DNA of 64,000 nucleotides from Micromonospora sp. FIMYZ51 (GCF_038246755.1 NZ_CP134706.1:3844001-3908000), one strand, 5' to 3'; shown: positions 15,645 to 24,400, numbered from the stretch's first letter. Notes: generated by a model from the sequence alone, not told the origin. Program-made: numbers and translations.

Positions 15645-15967
15645 GAGGCTTGTGGCCCCTCTTCTCGGTGTGCGGCACGGACGGGGGTTCGCGCGGCCCA
15701 CCCCGCTGCCCTCAGCCCCGTGAACAGCAGGACGGCGCGCCCGGCGACGACACCGCCCGCAGCACCGATTACACAGCGTCGCCACCCGGCACATAGGAGT
15801 GATCAGGTTGCGAACATCTTTCGCCCGGCGAAGCTGATCTGTCAATCATCCCAAGTAGTGGACAGGTGAGGCCGCACACCTCTTCCCAAACAGCCCGCGA
15901 CCTGCGTTTGGCCTACCGGCAGACTGGAGACATGAGCCTGAGGCTCGAAAACGAGGGGGGATCACGC
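15645..15967. other. Gap of 323 bases, divergent promoter region
   Basis: The region separates the leftward carboxypeptidase gene from a small rightward gene. CTTTCGCCCGGCGAAG at about 15818-15833 is an imperfect palindrome. No coding region, RNA or repeat could be identified; promoters for both directions must lie here. Confidence 0.45.
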
Positions 15968-16294
15968 GTGTCCGAGAACGCCGACCGACCAAGCTACGAC
16001 ACCGACCGGCCAGACGAGGTCACCGACCCGCTGCTCTGGCGCCTCGCCCTGGATGTCGCCGACGCGCACGCGCCCGACGAGCAGGGCGGCTGCGTACATC
16101 TGATCTGCGCTGACCAGGAGTGGCCCTGCGGGCCGTGGCAGCAGGCCCAACGCGCACTCGCGCTGGCGCAGGGCGGCTCGACCGACGAGGCGGAGCAGCC
16201 GCAGGCGCCGCAGCACCCGCAGCGCGGTGGCTGGCCGGCCGCAGTGCCCGCCTGGGCGGCCGAGCGGCCCGGCCGCGAGTCGGCCGCCGCCTGA
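15968..16294 (+). CDS. Small hypothetical hydrophilic protein
   Basis: A 108-residue acidic protein beginning VSENADRPSYDTDRPDEVTD. Two tryptophans and a Cys pair (GGCVHLICADQEWPCG) stand in the central conserved-looking part, suggestive of a small folded domain, possibly metal binding. The tail is rich in Ala, Gln, Pro and Trp and looks disordered. GTG at 15968 was chosen because GAGGGGGG lies 7 bases upstream; an in-frame ATG at 15932 lacks a clear Shine-Dalgarno. I do not recognise the family, and no function is suggested by the neighbours. Confidence 0.6.
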   Translation: MSENADRPSYDTDRPDEVTDPLLWRLALDVADAHAPDEQGGCVHLICADQEWPCGPWQQAQRALALAQGGSTDEAEQPQAPQHPQRGGWPAAVPAWAAERPGRESAAA

Positions 16295-16342
16295 CACCAC
16301 GAACGGGAGGCTGGTCCCGCCGCCGCAGAGGGTGCCGGCAGT

Positions 16343-16361
16343 TGTCAATGTAGCGTTGACA
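16343..16361. promoter_or_regulatory. Operator and leaderless promoter of the HTH gene
   Basis: TGTCAATGTAGCGTTGACA is an almost perfect dyad (TGTCAA/TTGACA arms) ending one base before the ATG at 16363. It contains TAGCGT (16351-16356), a -10 box whose end is 6 bases from the ATG. Transcription should therefore start at or next to the ATG with no Shine-Dalgarno. A second copy is at 16826-16844. Confidence 0.7.
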
Positions 16362-16362
16362 G

Positions 16363-16842
16363 ATGCTCGATCCGCTGGACCGCCTCGCCGACATCTCGTC
16401 CGCCCGGGAGCGGCTGGACGAGACCGAACTCGACCTCATCGATCGGGCCCGGCAGGCCGGTGCGACCTGGACGCAGGTCGCCGAGGCGCTCGGGCTGGGC
16501 AGTCGGCAGGCCGCCGAGCAACGCCGCCAACGGTTGGCCGCCGCCCGGCAGGCCCGTCGGGCGGCGGCCGACCGAAGCTGGCCGGCCGAGGTGGCAGAGC
16601 TCCGGCGCATCCTCGCTGGCCTGCACCGATGGATCGACGCGGACCGCCGCTGGGACGACCGCTTCCCCCGGGCCGCGCTGCTGCGGCGGACCACCGCGCT
16701 CGCACTGGCGGCCGAGCCCGGCGGCCTCTACGACCTGGCCCGGCACGTCGCCACCGACCTGGCCCACTCCCGACCGGGACTACCCAGGCCGGTACGCGGC
16801 GTAGCCCGGGAACTCGTCGCCGCGCTGTCAACGTTACGTTGA
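16363..16842 (+). CDS. Small helix-turn-helix DNA-binding protein, probably autoregulatory
   Basis: A 159-residue protein. Residues 24-58 read DLIDRARQAGATWTQVAEAL then GLGSRQAAEQRRQRL, a helix-turn-helix with a basic recognition helix. The rest is Arg/Ala-rich and helical. It is preceded directly by a 19-base dyad and ends inside a second, 16 of 19 identical, so it most likely binds both sites and controls itself and the MFS exporter gene 79 bases downstream. There is no Shine-Dalgarno; the -10 box abuts the start, implying a leaderless mRNA. The inducer is unknown. I do not recognise a named family. Confidence 0.72.
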   Translation: MLDPLDRLADISSARERLDETELDLIDRARQAGATWTQVAEALGLGSRQAAEQRRQRLAAARQARRAAADRSWPAEVAELRRILAGLHRWIDADRRWDDRFPRAALLRRTTALALAAEPGGLYDLARHVATDLAHSRPGLPRPVRGVARELVAALSTLR

Positions 16843-16844
16843 CA
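16826..16844. promoter_or_regulatory. Second operator overlapping the HTH gene stop
   Basis: TGTCAACGTTACGTTGACA is a perfect dyad of 8-base arms around TTA. It contains the TGA stop of the HTH gene (16840-16842) and lies 78 bases upstream of the MFS gene start, so it probably controls that gene. Confidence 0.68.
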
Positions 16845-16888
16845 CGAGCCGGTCAATCTTGCCTTGCCCAGACTCAGGACTGAGGCTA

Positions 16889-16905
16889 TGAGTCACCTCG
16901 ACTCA
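16889..16905. promoter_or_regulatory. Inverted repeat ahead of the MFS gene
   Basis: TGAGTCACCTCGACTCA has perfect 6-base arms with a 5-base spacer and ends 16 bases before the GTG of the exporter gene. It could be a separate regulator site or a leader hairpin just ahead of the Shine-Dalgarno GGGAG. Confidence 0.4.
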
Positions 16906-16921
16906 ATCCTGGGAGCGGCTC

Positions 16922-18121
16922 GTGCGACGCAACGCGGTCCTGTTCGTGCTGGTCTCGCTGCTGTCCGGCTTCGGCGGCAGCACCGTGGCCCTGGTCACCG
17001 GCCTCTGGATTTTCGACCTCACCGGTTCCCCCAGCCTGGCCGCGCTCGCCGCGATCTGCGTGTACGCGCCCACCCTCGCCGGCCCGTGGCTCGGCGGCCT
17101 CGTCGACCGGCTGCCCCGACGCCCGATCGTCATCGCCGCCAACCTCACCCTGGCCGCCGTCCTGCCCACCCTGCTGGCGGTCCGCGGGCCCGATCAGGTG
17201 TGGCTGCTCTACCTCGTGTCCACGATCTACGGCGTCGCGTACGTCCTGATCGACGCCGGCGAGAGCGCGCTGCTGCCCGCCGCCCTGTCCCCCGCCGAAC
17301 TCGGCAACGTCAACGGTTGGCGCTCCAGCGCCCAGGAAGGCGTCAAACTCGTGGCCCCGCTGGCCGGTGCCAGCCTGTACGCCTGGCAGGGCGGTCCCGT
17401 CGTCGCGCTGCTCGCCGCCGGCCTGCCGGCGCTGGCCGCCGCCGGTTACGCCGCGTTACGCCTGACCCGTACGCCGCCAGCCGCCGCGCCCCGCGCCCGG
17501 GGCGTCCGGGCCGGTTTGACCGTGCTCTTCGGCTCGCCGGCGATCCGGCTGCCGGTGTGCCTGGCCACCGTCGCGATCGGACTGTCCGGCTTCGGCACCG
17601 CCGCCGGATACGCCATCGTCACCGACGTCCTCGGCCTGCCGATCACCTTCCTGGGCGTGCTGGTAAGCGCCCAGGGTGCCGGTTCGGTGGCCGGCGGCGT
17701 GGTCGTCGGCCGGCTGATCGCCCGCTTCGACCCGACGGCCGTGGCCGTCGCCGGCACCGTGCTCTTCGGCGTGAGCTGCCTGGGGCGGTGCCTGCCCTGG
17801 TGGCCGGCGGTGGTGGCCGCGTCGGTGGTGGCCGGAGTCGGCCTACCGTGGGCCCTCGTCGCGGCCGTCACCGCCGTGCAGACGCACAGTCCCGACGCGC
17901 TGCTCGGTCGGGTCGCCGCCACCGCAAACACGGTCATGTTCGGGCCGATCGCGGCGATGAATCCGCTCGGTTCGGCCGCCGTGCTGTGGGGCGGTCGACC
18001 TCCGCTGCTTCTCGCCGCAGCCGGCTGCCTCGCCGCCGGGGCACTGGCCTGGCGTACCCGCCGACGCGCCGCACGCGCGGTCCCGGCCGCCGCCGTACCC
18101 GTGCCCGCCGGCAGCGACTGA
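16922..18121 (+). CDS. MFS exporter (MFS_3/enterobactin-exporter type)
   Basis: A 399-residue transporter with twelve predicted TM helices. The first is VLFVLVSLLSGFGGSTVALV. The cytoplasmic loop between helices 2 and 3 carries GGLVDRLPRRPIVIAAN, the family's G-x-x-x-D-R-x-x-R-R motif. The whole protein resembles the MFS_3 class of drug and siderophore exporters, which expel small molecules with proton exchange. GTG at 16922 follows GGGAG with a 6-base gap. The preceding HTH regulator and the two dyads suggest control by the exported compound or a related signal (inference). The substrate is unknown. Confidence 0.87.
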   Translation: MRRNAVLFVLVSLLSGFGGSTVALVTGLWIFDLTGSPSLAALAAICVYAPTLAGPWLGGLVDRLPRRPIVIAANLTLAAVLPTLLAVRGPDQVWLLYLVSTIYGVAYVLIDAGESALLPAALSPAELGNVNGWRSSAQEGVKLVAPLAGASLYAWQGGPVVALLAAGLPALAAAGYAALRLTRTPPAAAPRARGVRAGLTVLFGSPAIRLPVCLATVAIGLSGFGTAAGYAIVTDVLGLPITFLGVLVSAQGAGSVAGGVVVGRLIARFDPTAVAVAGTVLFGVSCLGRCLPWWPAVVAASVVAGVGLPWALVAAVTAVQTHSPDALLGRVAATANTVMFGPIAAMNPLGSAAVLWGGRPPLLLAAAGCLAAGALAWRTRRRAARAVPAAAVPVPAGSD

Positions 18122-18190
18122 CCGCCGGCCTTCGGGGAGGTGCCGGTCGACGCAGCGATGCCGCAGGCCGCCGTCGCGATCGTGGACAGC

Positions 18191-19027
18191 TCAGTCGGCC
18201 GGCGGCGCTGCGGCGCCGCCGGCCTTCCGAGCGACGAGCGCGTACTCGGAGGCGGGGGTGGTGTCGTTGCCGTCCGGACGCCACTGCGAGCAGGTCACCA
18301 CACCGGGATCGAGGAGGTCGAGACCTTCGACGAACCGGGTGATCTCCTGCGGAGTGCGGACCGCCATCGCGGCGCCGCCACCGGCCCGCCACGACTCCAT
18401 CGCCCGGTCGACGGCCTCCGGGTTAACCTCCCGGGTGGGATGGGAGATCACCAGGTAACCGCCCACCGGCAGCGCGTCGACCAGGTGCCGGACGATCCGG
18501 GTTGCCTCGTCGTCATCTACGACGAAGTTCAGGATGCCCAGCAGCATGATCGCCACCGGCTGGGTGAAGTCCAGGGTGCGGCGAGCCTCGGCGAGAATTC
18601 GCTCCGGGGCGCGCAGGTCCGCGTCGATGTAGTCGGTGGCGCCCTCCGGCCGGCTGGTCAGCAACGCCCGCGCGTGCACCAGCACCATCGGGTCGTTGTC
18701 GACGTAGACGACGCGGCACTCGGGCGCGACCGCCTGGGCCACCTCGTGGGTGTTGTTGGCGGTGGGCAGGCCGGTGCCGATGTCCAGGAACTGTCGTACT
18801 CCCGCCGTACCGACCAGGTGCCGCACCGCGCGGCCGAGGAACTCGCGGTTGAAGCGGGCCGACTGCACCAACTCCGGCATGAACGCCAGAACCTGCTCGG
18901 CGGCTGCCCGGTCGGCGGCGAAGTGGTCCTTGCCGCCGAGGAGGTAGTTCCACAGCCGGGCGGAGTGCGGCACGCTGCTGTCCAGTTCGACTTGACTGGT
19001 GGCGCTACGCGAGGAGGCTTCGGTCAC
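18191..19027 (-). CDS. SAM-dependent methyltransferase, DUF574/Methyltransf_19 family
   Basis: A 278-residue protein with the DUF574 opening PHSARLWNYLLGGKDHFAAD and the SAM-binding motif FLDIGTGLPTANNTHEVAQ. The VVYVDNDPMVLVHARALL segment holds the acidic residue expected to bind the SAM ribose. This family is abundant in actinomycetes but its substrates are mostly unknown. GTG at 19027 was chosen because GGAG lies 5 bases upstream; an in-frame ATG at 19111 would put the intergenic repeat and a 15-base tandem repeat into the protein. The gene ends 69 bases from the converging MFS gene. Confidence 0.85.
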   Translation of the reverse strand: MTEASSRSATSQVELDSSVPHSARLWNYLLGGKDHFAADRAAAEQVLAFMPELVQSARFNREFLGRAVRHLVGTAGVRQFLDIGTGLPTANNTHEVAQAVAPECRVVYVDNDPMVLVHARALLTSRPEGATDYIDADLRAPERILAEARRTLDFTQPVAIMLLGILNFVVDDDEATRIVRHLVDALPVGGYLVISHPTREVNPEAVDRAMESWRAGGGAAMAVRTPQEITRFVEGLDLLDPGVVTCSQWRPDGNDTTPASEYALVARKAGGAAAPPAD

Positions 19028-19050
19028 CGGAACTCCAGGTGAATTCGTCG

Positions 19051-19086
19051 GGTTGGTCGACGCGGCGTTGGTCGACGCGGCGTTGG
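19051..19086. repeat. Short tandem repeat GTTGGTCGACGCGGC
   Basis: A 15-base unit occurs twice and is followed by a partial third copy that merges into the GTTAAG arm of repeat copy 2. It lies just upstream of the methyltransferase start and is probably a replication-slippage product. Confidence 0.6.
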
Positions 19087-19139
19087 TTAAGAAGGGGCCC
19101 CTGCTATGCACGAGGCGTTAAGCAGGGGCCCTTCCTTAC
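19086..19139. repeat. Intergenic GTTAAC/GGGGCCC repeat, copy 2
   Basis: Arms GAAGGGGCCCCTGCT and AGCAGGGGCCCTTCC are separated by a short spacer containing GAGGCGTTA. It lies between the methyltransferase start and the htpG stop, both leftward, so it could end upstream transcription from the methyltransferase side or be neutral. Confidence 0.75.
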
Positions 19140-19142
19140 ACC

Positions 19143-21059
19143 TCAGAGGGTGCGGGCGAGGCGGTCGGCGAGGATGCGGGCGAACCGCGACGGGTCGGCC
19201 AGGTCACCGCCCTCGGCGAGCAGGGCCGTGCCGTAGAGCAACTCGGCGGTCTCCGCCAGGGTGCTGCCGGTCTCGCCCTGCTCGTGCGCCTTGCGCAGGC
19301 CGGTGACGAGCGGGTGGCCCGGGTTCAGTTCCAGGATCCGCTTGACCTTCGGCACCTCGTGCCCCATCGCCCGGTACATCTTCTCCAACGTCGGCGTGAT
19401 GTCCTGGGCGTCACCGACCACGCATGCCGGCGAGGTGGTCAGCCGCGACGACAGGCGTACCTCCTTGACCGAGTCGGCAAGCACACCGCCCATCCAGGTG
19501 AGCAGGTCGGCGTACTCGGCACGCTGCCGCTCCCGCTCGGACTCGGCCTCCTTGCGCTCCTCCTCGGTGTCCAGGTCGACCTCGCCCTTGGCGACCGAAC
19601 GCAGCGTCTTGCCGTCGTAGCTGCCGACCCGCTCCACCCAGACCTCGTCGACCGGGTCGGTGAGCAGCAGCACCTCGTAGCCCTTGGCCCGGAACGCCTC
19701 CATGTGCGGGGAGTTCTCGATGGTGGCGCGGTTCTCGCCGGTGGCGTAGTAGATGTCGGTCTGGCCGTCCTTCATCCGGCTGACGTAGCCGGCCAGGTCG
19801 GTCAGCTCGGCGGGGTCGTTGGTGGAGGCCACCGACAGGATCTCCAGCAGGGTTTCCTGGTTGTCGGTGTCGTCGACCAACCCCTCCTTGACCGCCGCAC
19901 CGAACTCGGTCCAGAAGGTGCGGTACCGCTCCGGCTGCTCGTTCTTGAGGTCCTTGACGGTGGCGAGGACCTTCTTCACCAGCCGGCGGCGTACCGCCCT
20001 GATCTGCCGGTCCTGCTGGAGGATCTCCCGGCTGATGTTCAGCGACAGGTCGTGGGCGTCCACCACGCCCTTGATGAACCGCAGGTAGTTCGGCATCAGC
20101 GCGTCGCAGTCGTCCATGATGAACACGCGCTTGACGTAGAGCTGCACGCCGCGATGCCCCTGCGGAGAGAAGAGGTCCAGCGGGGCGTGCGACGGGATGA
20201 AGAGCAACGCCTCGTACTCGAAGGTCCCCTCGCCCCGCATGTGGATGGTCTCCAGCGGGTCGGACCAGTCGTGGCTGACGTGCTTGTAGAACTCGTGGTA
20301 CTCGGCCGGCTCGACCTCGCCGCGCGGGCGAGCCCAGAGCGCCTTCATCGAGTTGAGCGTCACCGTCTCGGTGGTGGCCTCGGCGCCGTCGGCACCCGGG
20401 CGCTGCACGGTCATCCGGATCGGGTGCGCGATGAAGTCGGAGTACCGCTTGATGATCTCGCGGATCGTCAGATCGGTGGTGTAGTCGTGCAGATTGTCCT
20501 CGGTGTCGACCGGCTTGAGGTGCAGGGTCACCGCCGTGCCCTGGGGCGCGTCGTCGAGTGCGGCGATGGTGTAGGTGCCCTCACCTGTGGACTCCCAGCG
20601 GGTGCCGCCACTCTCGCCGGCCCGGCGGGTGGTCAACTCGACCTTGTCGGCGACCATGAACGCGGCGTAGAAGCCGACCCCGAACTGTCCGATCAGCTCC
20701 TGCGACGCCCCGGCGTCCTTGGCCTCGCGCAGCTGGCGCAGCAGCTCGGCGGTGCCGGACTTGGCGATCGTGCCGATGACGGAAACGACCTCGTCGCGGG
20801 TCATCCCGATCCCGTTGTCCCGTACGGTGAGGGTACGGGCGTCCCGATCCACCTCGATGGTGATGTGCAGGTCGTCGGTGTCGACGGTGAGGTCCTTGTC
20901 GACAAGCGCGGCGATACGCAGCTTGTCCAGGGCGTCGGAGGCGTTCGAGATCAACTCGCGGAGGAAGACGTCCTTGTTCGAGTAGATCGAGTGGACCATC
21001 AGCTGTAGCAGCTGGCGCGCCTCAGCCTGAAATTCCAACGTCTCGGTCCGGTCGTTCAC
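19143..21059 (-). CDS. htpG: Molecular chaperone HtpG (Hsp90)
   Basis: A 638-residue bacterial Hsp90. The ATP-binding GHKL domain shows FLRELISNASDALDKLR (N box), VRDNGIGMTRDEV (G1) and LIGQFGVGFYAAFMVADKVE (G2). The middle domain contains SHAPLDLFSPQGHRGVQLYV and LNISREILQQDRQI. The length matches the family and no eukaryotic MEEVD tail is present. It is an ATP-driven cytoplasmic chaperone of stress-damaged proteins. GTG at 21059 follows a GGGGAGAGAGGGG Shine-Dalgarno. It is encoded alone; no heat-shock operator could be read with confidence in its leader. Confidence 0.96.
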   Translation of the reverse strand: MNDRTETLEFQAEARQLLQLMVHSIYSNKDVFLRELISNASDALDKLRIAALVDKDLTVDTDDLHITIEVDRDARTLTVRDNGIGMTRDEVVSVIGTIAKSGTAELLRQLREAKDAGASQELIGQFGVGFYAAFMVADKVELTTRRAGESGGTRWESTGEGTYTIAALDDAPQGTAVTLHLKPVDTEDNLHDYTTDLTIREIIKRYSDFIAHPIRMTVQRPGADGAEATTETVTLNSMKALWARPRGEVEPAEYHEFYKHVSHDWSDPLETIHMRGEGTFEYEALLFIPSHAPLDLFSPQGHRGVQLYVKRVFIMDDCDALMPNYLRFIKGVVDAHDLSLNISREILQQDRQIRAVRRRLVKKVLATVKDLKNEQPERYRTFWTEFGAAVKEGLVDDTDNQETLLEILSVASTNDPAELTDLAGYVSRMKDGQTDIYYATGENRATIENSPHMEAFRAKGYEVLLLTDPVDEVWVERVGSYDGKTLRSVAKGEVDLDTEEERKEAESERERQRAEYADLLTWMGGVLADSVKEVRLSSRLTTSPACVVGDAQDITPTLEKMYRAMGHEVPKVKRILELNPGHPLVTGLRKAHEQGETGSTLAETAELLYGTALLAEGGDLADPSRFARILADRLARTL

Positions 21060-21282
21060 ACCAGGTCCCCTCTCTCCCCGTCAGTCATGACGATTCCCGA
21101 GAAGGATACGATCCGTCGCCGCCCGGGTGCGTGGGGTGGTTCGCCGGTACGCCGGGTCGGGCCGTCGTCGCGCACCCGCGCACCGGTGGCGGGCGGTGCG
21201 CGGCAGCGTGTCATCGCCGCCCAGACGCAGGCCACCGACCCGCTCCCGGACCGGAGCGAGTCGGTGGCGGCACAGGTGATGC

Positions 21283-21549
21283 TCAGCGGCGACGGCCGTA
21301 CGTCCCGGCGAGCAGCGAGACACCGAGCGCGGCGAAGGCCACCTGGATGAACAACTCGATCCAGTCGATGCCGGCGGTGTCGTCCACGCCCAACAGCCCG
21401 GCGACCAGCGTGCCGAGGATCGCGGCGACGACACCGATCAGGATGGTCAGCAGAAACGGAATGCGCTGCCGACCCGGCACGACCAGCCGACCGAGCGCCC
21501 CGATGACCAGACCGATGATGATGGCGGTGAAGAAACCGGTGATTTCCAT
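21283..21549 (-). CDS. GlsB/YeaQ/YmgE family stress-response membrane protein
   Basis: An 88-residue protein with three TM segments: FFTAIIIGLVIGALGRLVV, then FLLTILIGVVAAILGTLVAG, then IELFIQVAFAALGVSLLAG. The GALGRLVVPGRQ motif after the first TM is diagnostic for this transglycosylase-associated family. Such small membrane proteins accumulate under envelope or acid stress; their mechanism is unclear. GGAGGGA lies 8 bases before ATG at 21549. A paralogue with the same motif is encoded at 24998-25267. Confidence 0.88.
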   Translation of the reverse strand: MEITGFFTAIIIGLVIGALGRLVVPGRQRIPFLLTILIGVVAAILGTLVAGLLGVDDTAGIDWIELFIQVAFAALGVSLLAGTYGRRR

Positions 21550-21708
21550 GAGAGCCGTCCCTCCGAACGTTTCCGTCGACAGACACGGTGCCCGAATCGG
21601 CGGGTCCGGCAAACGCGAGCCCCGGTCGTACGGCGCATTGTGCGGTAACCGTCACAGTTTCGCGGTACGGCTGTCATGAACCCGCCCGCCGTCGCCACGG
21701 TGCCGGGG

Positions 21709-22368
21709 TCAGCGAGGGCTGATCAGGACCGCGTAGTCGGCCGCGGTGAGCGGCCCCGGTGACAGGGAGAGATCCGCCCGGGGGACGCTGAGCGCCGCGC
21801 CGTCCCGCAGGAAGATCACCGCGGTGACGTCGGTGCGGGCGGTGAGCGTACAGACGATCTGCCCGTACGCGAGCGGTTGGTCGTTGCGGCCGGTCTCCGC
21901 GTCGGCCGGCGCGACCGTGACCCGGGCCTGCCCGTCGACCAGCTCCACCACCGCGTTGCTGAACGCGCCCGGCAGGGCGCTGGTCAGGCCGTCGTCGCGC
22001 TCTGCGGGAGTCGGCCCGGCGAGCAGGTTCCCCAGCTGCGTGTCGACCGTGGGCACCTGGTCCACCCGGCGGATCACCGGTACCAGCCGGTCCTCGCGGG
22101 TGAAATGGAGCAGCTCGGTCGCCGAGCCGGTCTCGACCGGCGCCGGAGCAGCGGTCGCCGGAGACGGGAACGGGCCGGGCGGTGGGGTCACCGCCCGGGG
22201 CAGATCCTCGGCCGGCACCCCGCAGGCGGCGACCAGAGCGAACAGGACCACCACAAGTACGGCGCGCAGCGCGGCACCCGGGGCGGCCCGCAGGGTGCCG
22301 GTGGGCCGGTGGGGCGGGCCGGCGGGCAGCGCGGCGCGCCGGGCGCTCAGGACGCGGACGGGGATCAT
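21709..22368 (-). CDS. GerMN-domain lipoprotein
   Basis: A 219-residue lipoprotein. The signal AVLVVVLFALVAACGVPAED has a lipobox cysteine near residue 49, preceded by a long basic N-terminus. The C-terminal 130 residues fit a GerMN sporulation/germination-like domain, with VPTVDTQLGNLLAGPTPAER and AFSNAVVELVDGQARVTVA. The ATG overlaps the kinase stop by 4 bases (ATGA), so it is the last gene of a regulator-kinase-lipoprotein operon. By analogy with CseA and LpqB it may modulate the sensor kinase outside the membrane; this is inference. Confidence 0.8.
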   Translation of the reverse strand: MIPVRVLSARRAALPAGPPHRPTGTLRAAPGAALRAVLVVVLFALVAACGVPAEDLPRAVTPPPGPFPSPATAAPAPVETGSATELLHFTREDRLVPVIRRVDQVPTVDTQLGNLLAGPTPAERDDGLTSALPGAFSNAVVELVDGQARVTVAPADAETGRNDQPLAYGQIVCTLTARTDVTAVIFLRDGAALSVPRADLSLSPGPLTAADYAVLISPR

Positions 22369-23720
22369 GACAGGCTCCCGGGCAGGGTGACCCGGAACCG
22401 GGCGCCGCCTTCGGGGCGGTCGCTGACCGAGGCCGTGCCGCCGTGCGCGGCGGCGTGCTGGGCCACAAGCGCGAGCCCGAGGCCGGTGCCGTCGCCGCCG
22501 CCACGGTAGTTGGCCGCCCGGCCACGGACGAATCGACCGAAGATCGCTTCTCGGTCCTCCACCGGCACCCCCGGTCCCTCGTCGTCCACCTCGATCACTC
22601 CCGCGTCCTGCGCCCGGAGCAGCCGCACGGCCACCGGCCCGGCACCGTAGCGCTCGGCGTTGTCGAGCAGGTTCGCCAACACCTGCGCGATCCGCCGCCG
22701 GTCCACCTGCCAGGTCGCCGGGGTGTCCGCCGCCAGGTGCACCATCGACTCCGGCAGGTCCCGGTCGCGGCAGGCCTGCCGGGCAAGATCGGTCAGCTCG
22801 ACCGGCTCCCGGTGCACCGGCTGATCGCTGCGCGCCAGGTCCAGCAGGTCGTTGACGAGTCGCTGGAAGCGGTCGATCTCGTCGGCCACCAGCCGGGCCG
22901 CGGTCGCGGTCCGCTCGTCCTGGCTTTCCCGCCGACGGGCCAGCACGCTCGCCGCGGCGGCGAGCGTCTGGAGGGGCGAACGCAGTTCGTGGCTGACGTC
23001 GGCGGCGAAACGCCGGTCCCGGTCGATGCGCTGGGCCAGCTCGTCGACCATCCGGTTGAACGAGGTGGAGAGGCGGTCCAGGTCCGGGTCGGTGTCCGGG
23101 GCGAGGCGGGTGGTGAAGTCACCCGCGGCGATCCGCTCGGCCGCGTCGGCGACGGCCGTCAGGGGACGCAGCCCGTGTCGGGTGGCGTACCAGCCGAGGG
23201 CCGCTCCCGATCCGGCCACCATGATCGCGACTGCGGTCAACGCCAGCGCCAGCACCTGGAAGGTCTGCTCCAGCTCCCGCAGCGAGGCGATCTCGTAGAA
23301 GGAGGCCGACTCCGACAGCGGCACGCCGACCAGCATGACCGGGTGGTCGTCGACCCGGATCCGCTGCACCGCCGGCTCACCCGCCGACACCAGGTCCAGC
23401 ATCCGCGCGGGGATGGCGGCGGTGACGCCCGGTTCCGCGGCCCGCCCGTACCATTTCCCGTTGAGCAGCATCAGGGCTCGCCGACCGGTGCCGGTGTCCA
23501 GCGTGCGCAGGGCCTCCGCGACATCCGGGTTGTCGGTGTCGAGACCGGCGCGAACCACCGCCGCGTCGTAGTACGCCGCCCGCAGCACGGTGCGCTCCCG
23601 CTCGTCGAGCAGCGTCCGGCGGGTCAGCTCGTACGACACCAGGGCCATCGAGGCGGACAACGACAGGGCACCCACGGCGAACGCGGCGGTGACCCGGGCC
23701 CGCAGTCCGAGGCGTCTCAT
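22365..23720 (-). CDS. Two-component sensor histidine kinase
   Basis: A 451-residue membrane kinase. TM1 is near residues 11-30, an extracellular sensor loop of about 120 residues follows, and TM2 is near residues 150-175 (VLALALTAVAIMVAGSGAAL). A HAMP domain leads into the phospho-acceptor in FAADVSHELRSPLQTLAAA. The ATPase shows LANLLDNAERYG, VDDEGPGVPVEDREAIF and GTGLGLALVAQHAAAHGG. It is the partner of the response regulator just upstream, whose stop it overlaps by 4 bases. The signal is unknown; envelope stress would fit the lipoprotein and the GlsB neighbours. Confidence 0.93.
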   Translation of the reverse strand: MRRLGLRARVTAAFAVGALSLSASMALVSYELTRRTLLDERERTVLRAAYYDAAVVRAGLDTDNPDVAEALRTLDTGTGRRALMLLNGKWYGRAAEPGVTAAIPARMLDLVSAGEPAVQRIRVDDHPVMLVGVPLSESASFYEIASLRELEQTFQVLALALTAVAIMVAGSGAALGWYATRHGLRPLTAVADAAERIAAGDFTTRLAPDTDPDLDRLSTSFNRMVDELAQRIDRDRRFAADVSHELRSPLQTLAAAASVLARRRESQDERTATAARLVADEIDRFQRLVNDLLDLARSDQPVHREPVELTDLARQACRDRDLPESMVHLAADTPATWQVDRRRIAQVLANLLDNAERYGAGPVAVRLLRAQDAGVIEVDDEGPGVPVEDREAIFGRFVRGRAANYRGGGDGTGLGLALVAQHAAAHGGTASVSDRPEGGARFRVTLPGSLS

Positions 23721-24400
23721 CGTTGCAGCTTGTAGCCGAGCCCGCGCAGTGTCACGAGGTGTTGCGGGTTGGCCGGATCGCTCTCGATCTTCTGCCGCAG
23801 CCGTCCCACGTGCACGTCCACCAGCCGCTCGTCGCCGGTGTCGTAGCCCCAGACCCGGCTGAGCAGTTGCTGGCGGGAGAGCACCCGCCCGGCGTGCTCG
23901 GCCAGTTCGCAGAGCAGCCGGAACTCGGTGCGGGTGACCGCGACCGGCTCGCCGGCCCGGCGCACCTCCCCGGCCTCGGGGCTGACCTCCAGCTCCCCGA
24001 AGGCGAGCACCGGCACCGGCGTCTCCACCGCCGGCACCGCGCGGGCCCGGCGACGCAGGGCCCGCAACCGGGCGGTCAGTTCCTTGATCGCCACCGGCTT
24101 GACCACGTAGTCGTCGGCACCGGCCTCCAGCGCGGCGACGATGTCGTGGGTGTCGTCGCGGGCACTGACCACCACAATGGGCACGTCGTCGTCGCGGCGC
24201 AACTGGCGGATGGCCTCGAAGCCGTCGATCCCGGGCAGCATCAGGTCGACCAGCACGTAGTCGGCCGGGTCCCGGCGCTGCGTGCGCAGGCCCTCCTCGG
24301 CGGTCGCCGCGCCGCGTGCCTCGTAACCCTCGTCCTCCAGGGCGAGCAGTAACGCCAACCGGATCCGGTCGTCGTCCTCGATCACCAGTACCGCTGTCAT
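23717..24400 (-). CDS. OmpR-family response regulator
   Basis: A 227-residue protein. The receiver domain has the acidic pair in VLVIEDDDRIRL, the phospho-acceptor Asp in YVLVDLMLPGIDGF and the conserved lysine in DYVVKPVAIKEL. The C-terminal winged helix includes VTRTEFRLLCELAEHAGRVL, DVHVGRLRQKIE and the closing LVTLRGLGYKLQR. ATG at 24400 gives the normal family length. It heads the operon with the kinase and the GerMN lipoprotein and is divergent from the first STAS gene. Confidence 0.93.
   Translation of the reverse strand: MTAVLVIEDDDRIRLALLLALEDEGYEARGAATAEEGLRTQRRDPADYVLVDLMLPGIDGFEAIRQLRRDDDVPIVVVSARDDTHDIVAALEAGADDYVVKPVAIKELTARLRALRRRARAVPAVETPVPVLAFGELEVSPEAGEVRRAGEPVAVTRTEFRLLCELAEHAGRVLSRQQLLSRVWGYDTGDERLVDVHVGRLRQKIESDPANPQHLVTLRGLGYKLQR

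Noticed and set aside
18140-19042. 300-codon plus-strand frame opposite the DUF574 gene
   Set aside because: The complementary strand has full DUF574 motifs, while this translation is Gly/Val/Asp/His-rich without known motifs.
21060-21110. A heat-shock operator (CIRCE or HAIR) ahead of htpG
   Set aside because: No TTAGCACTC-n9-GAGTGCTAA or CTTGAGT-n7-ACTCAAG type sequence is visible in the leader.
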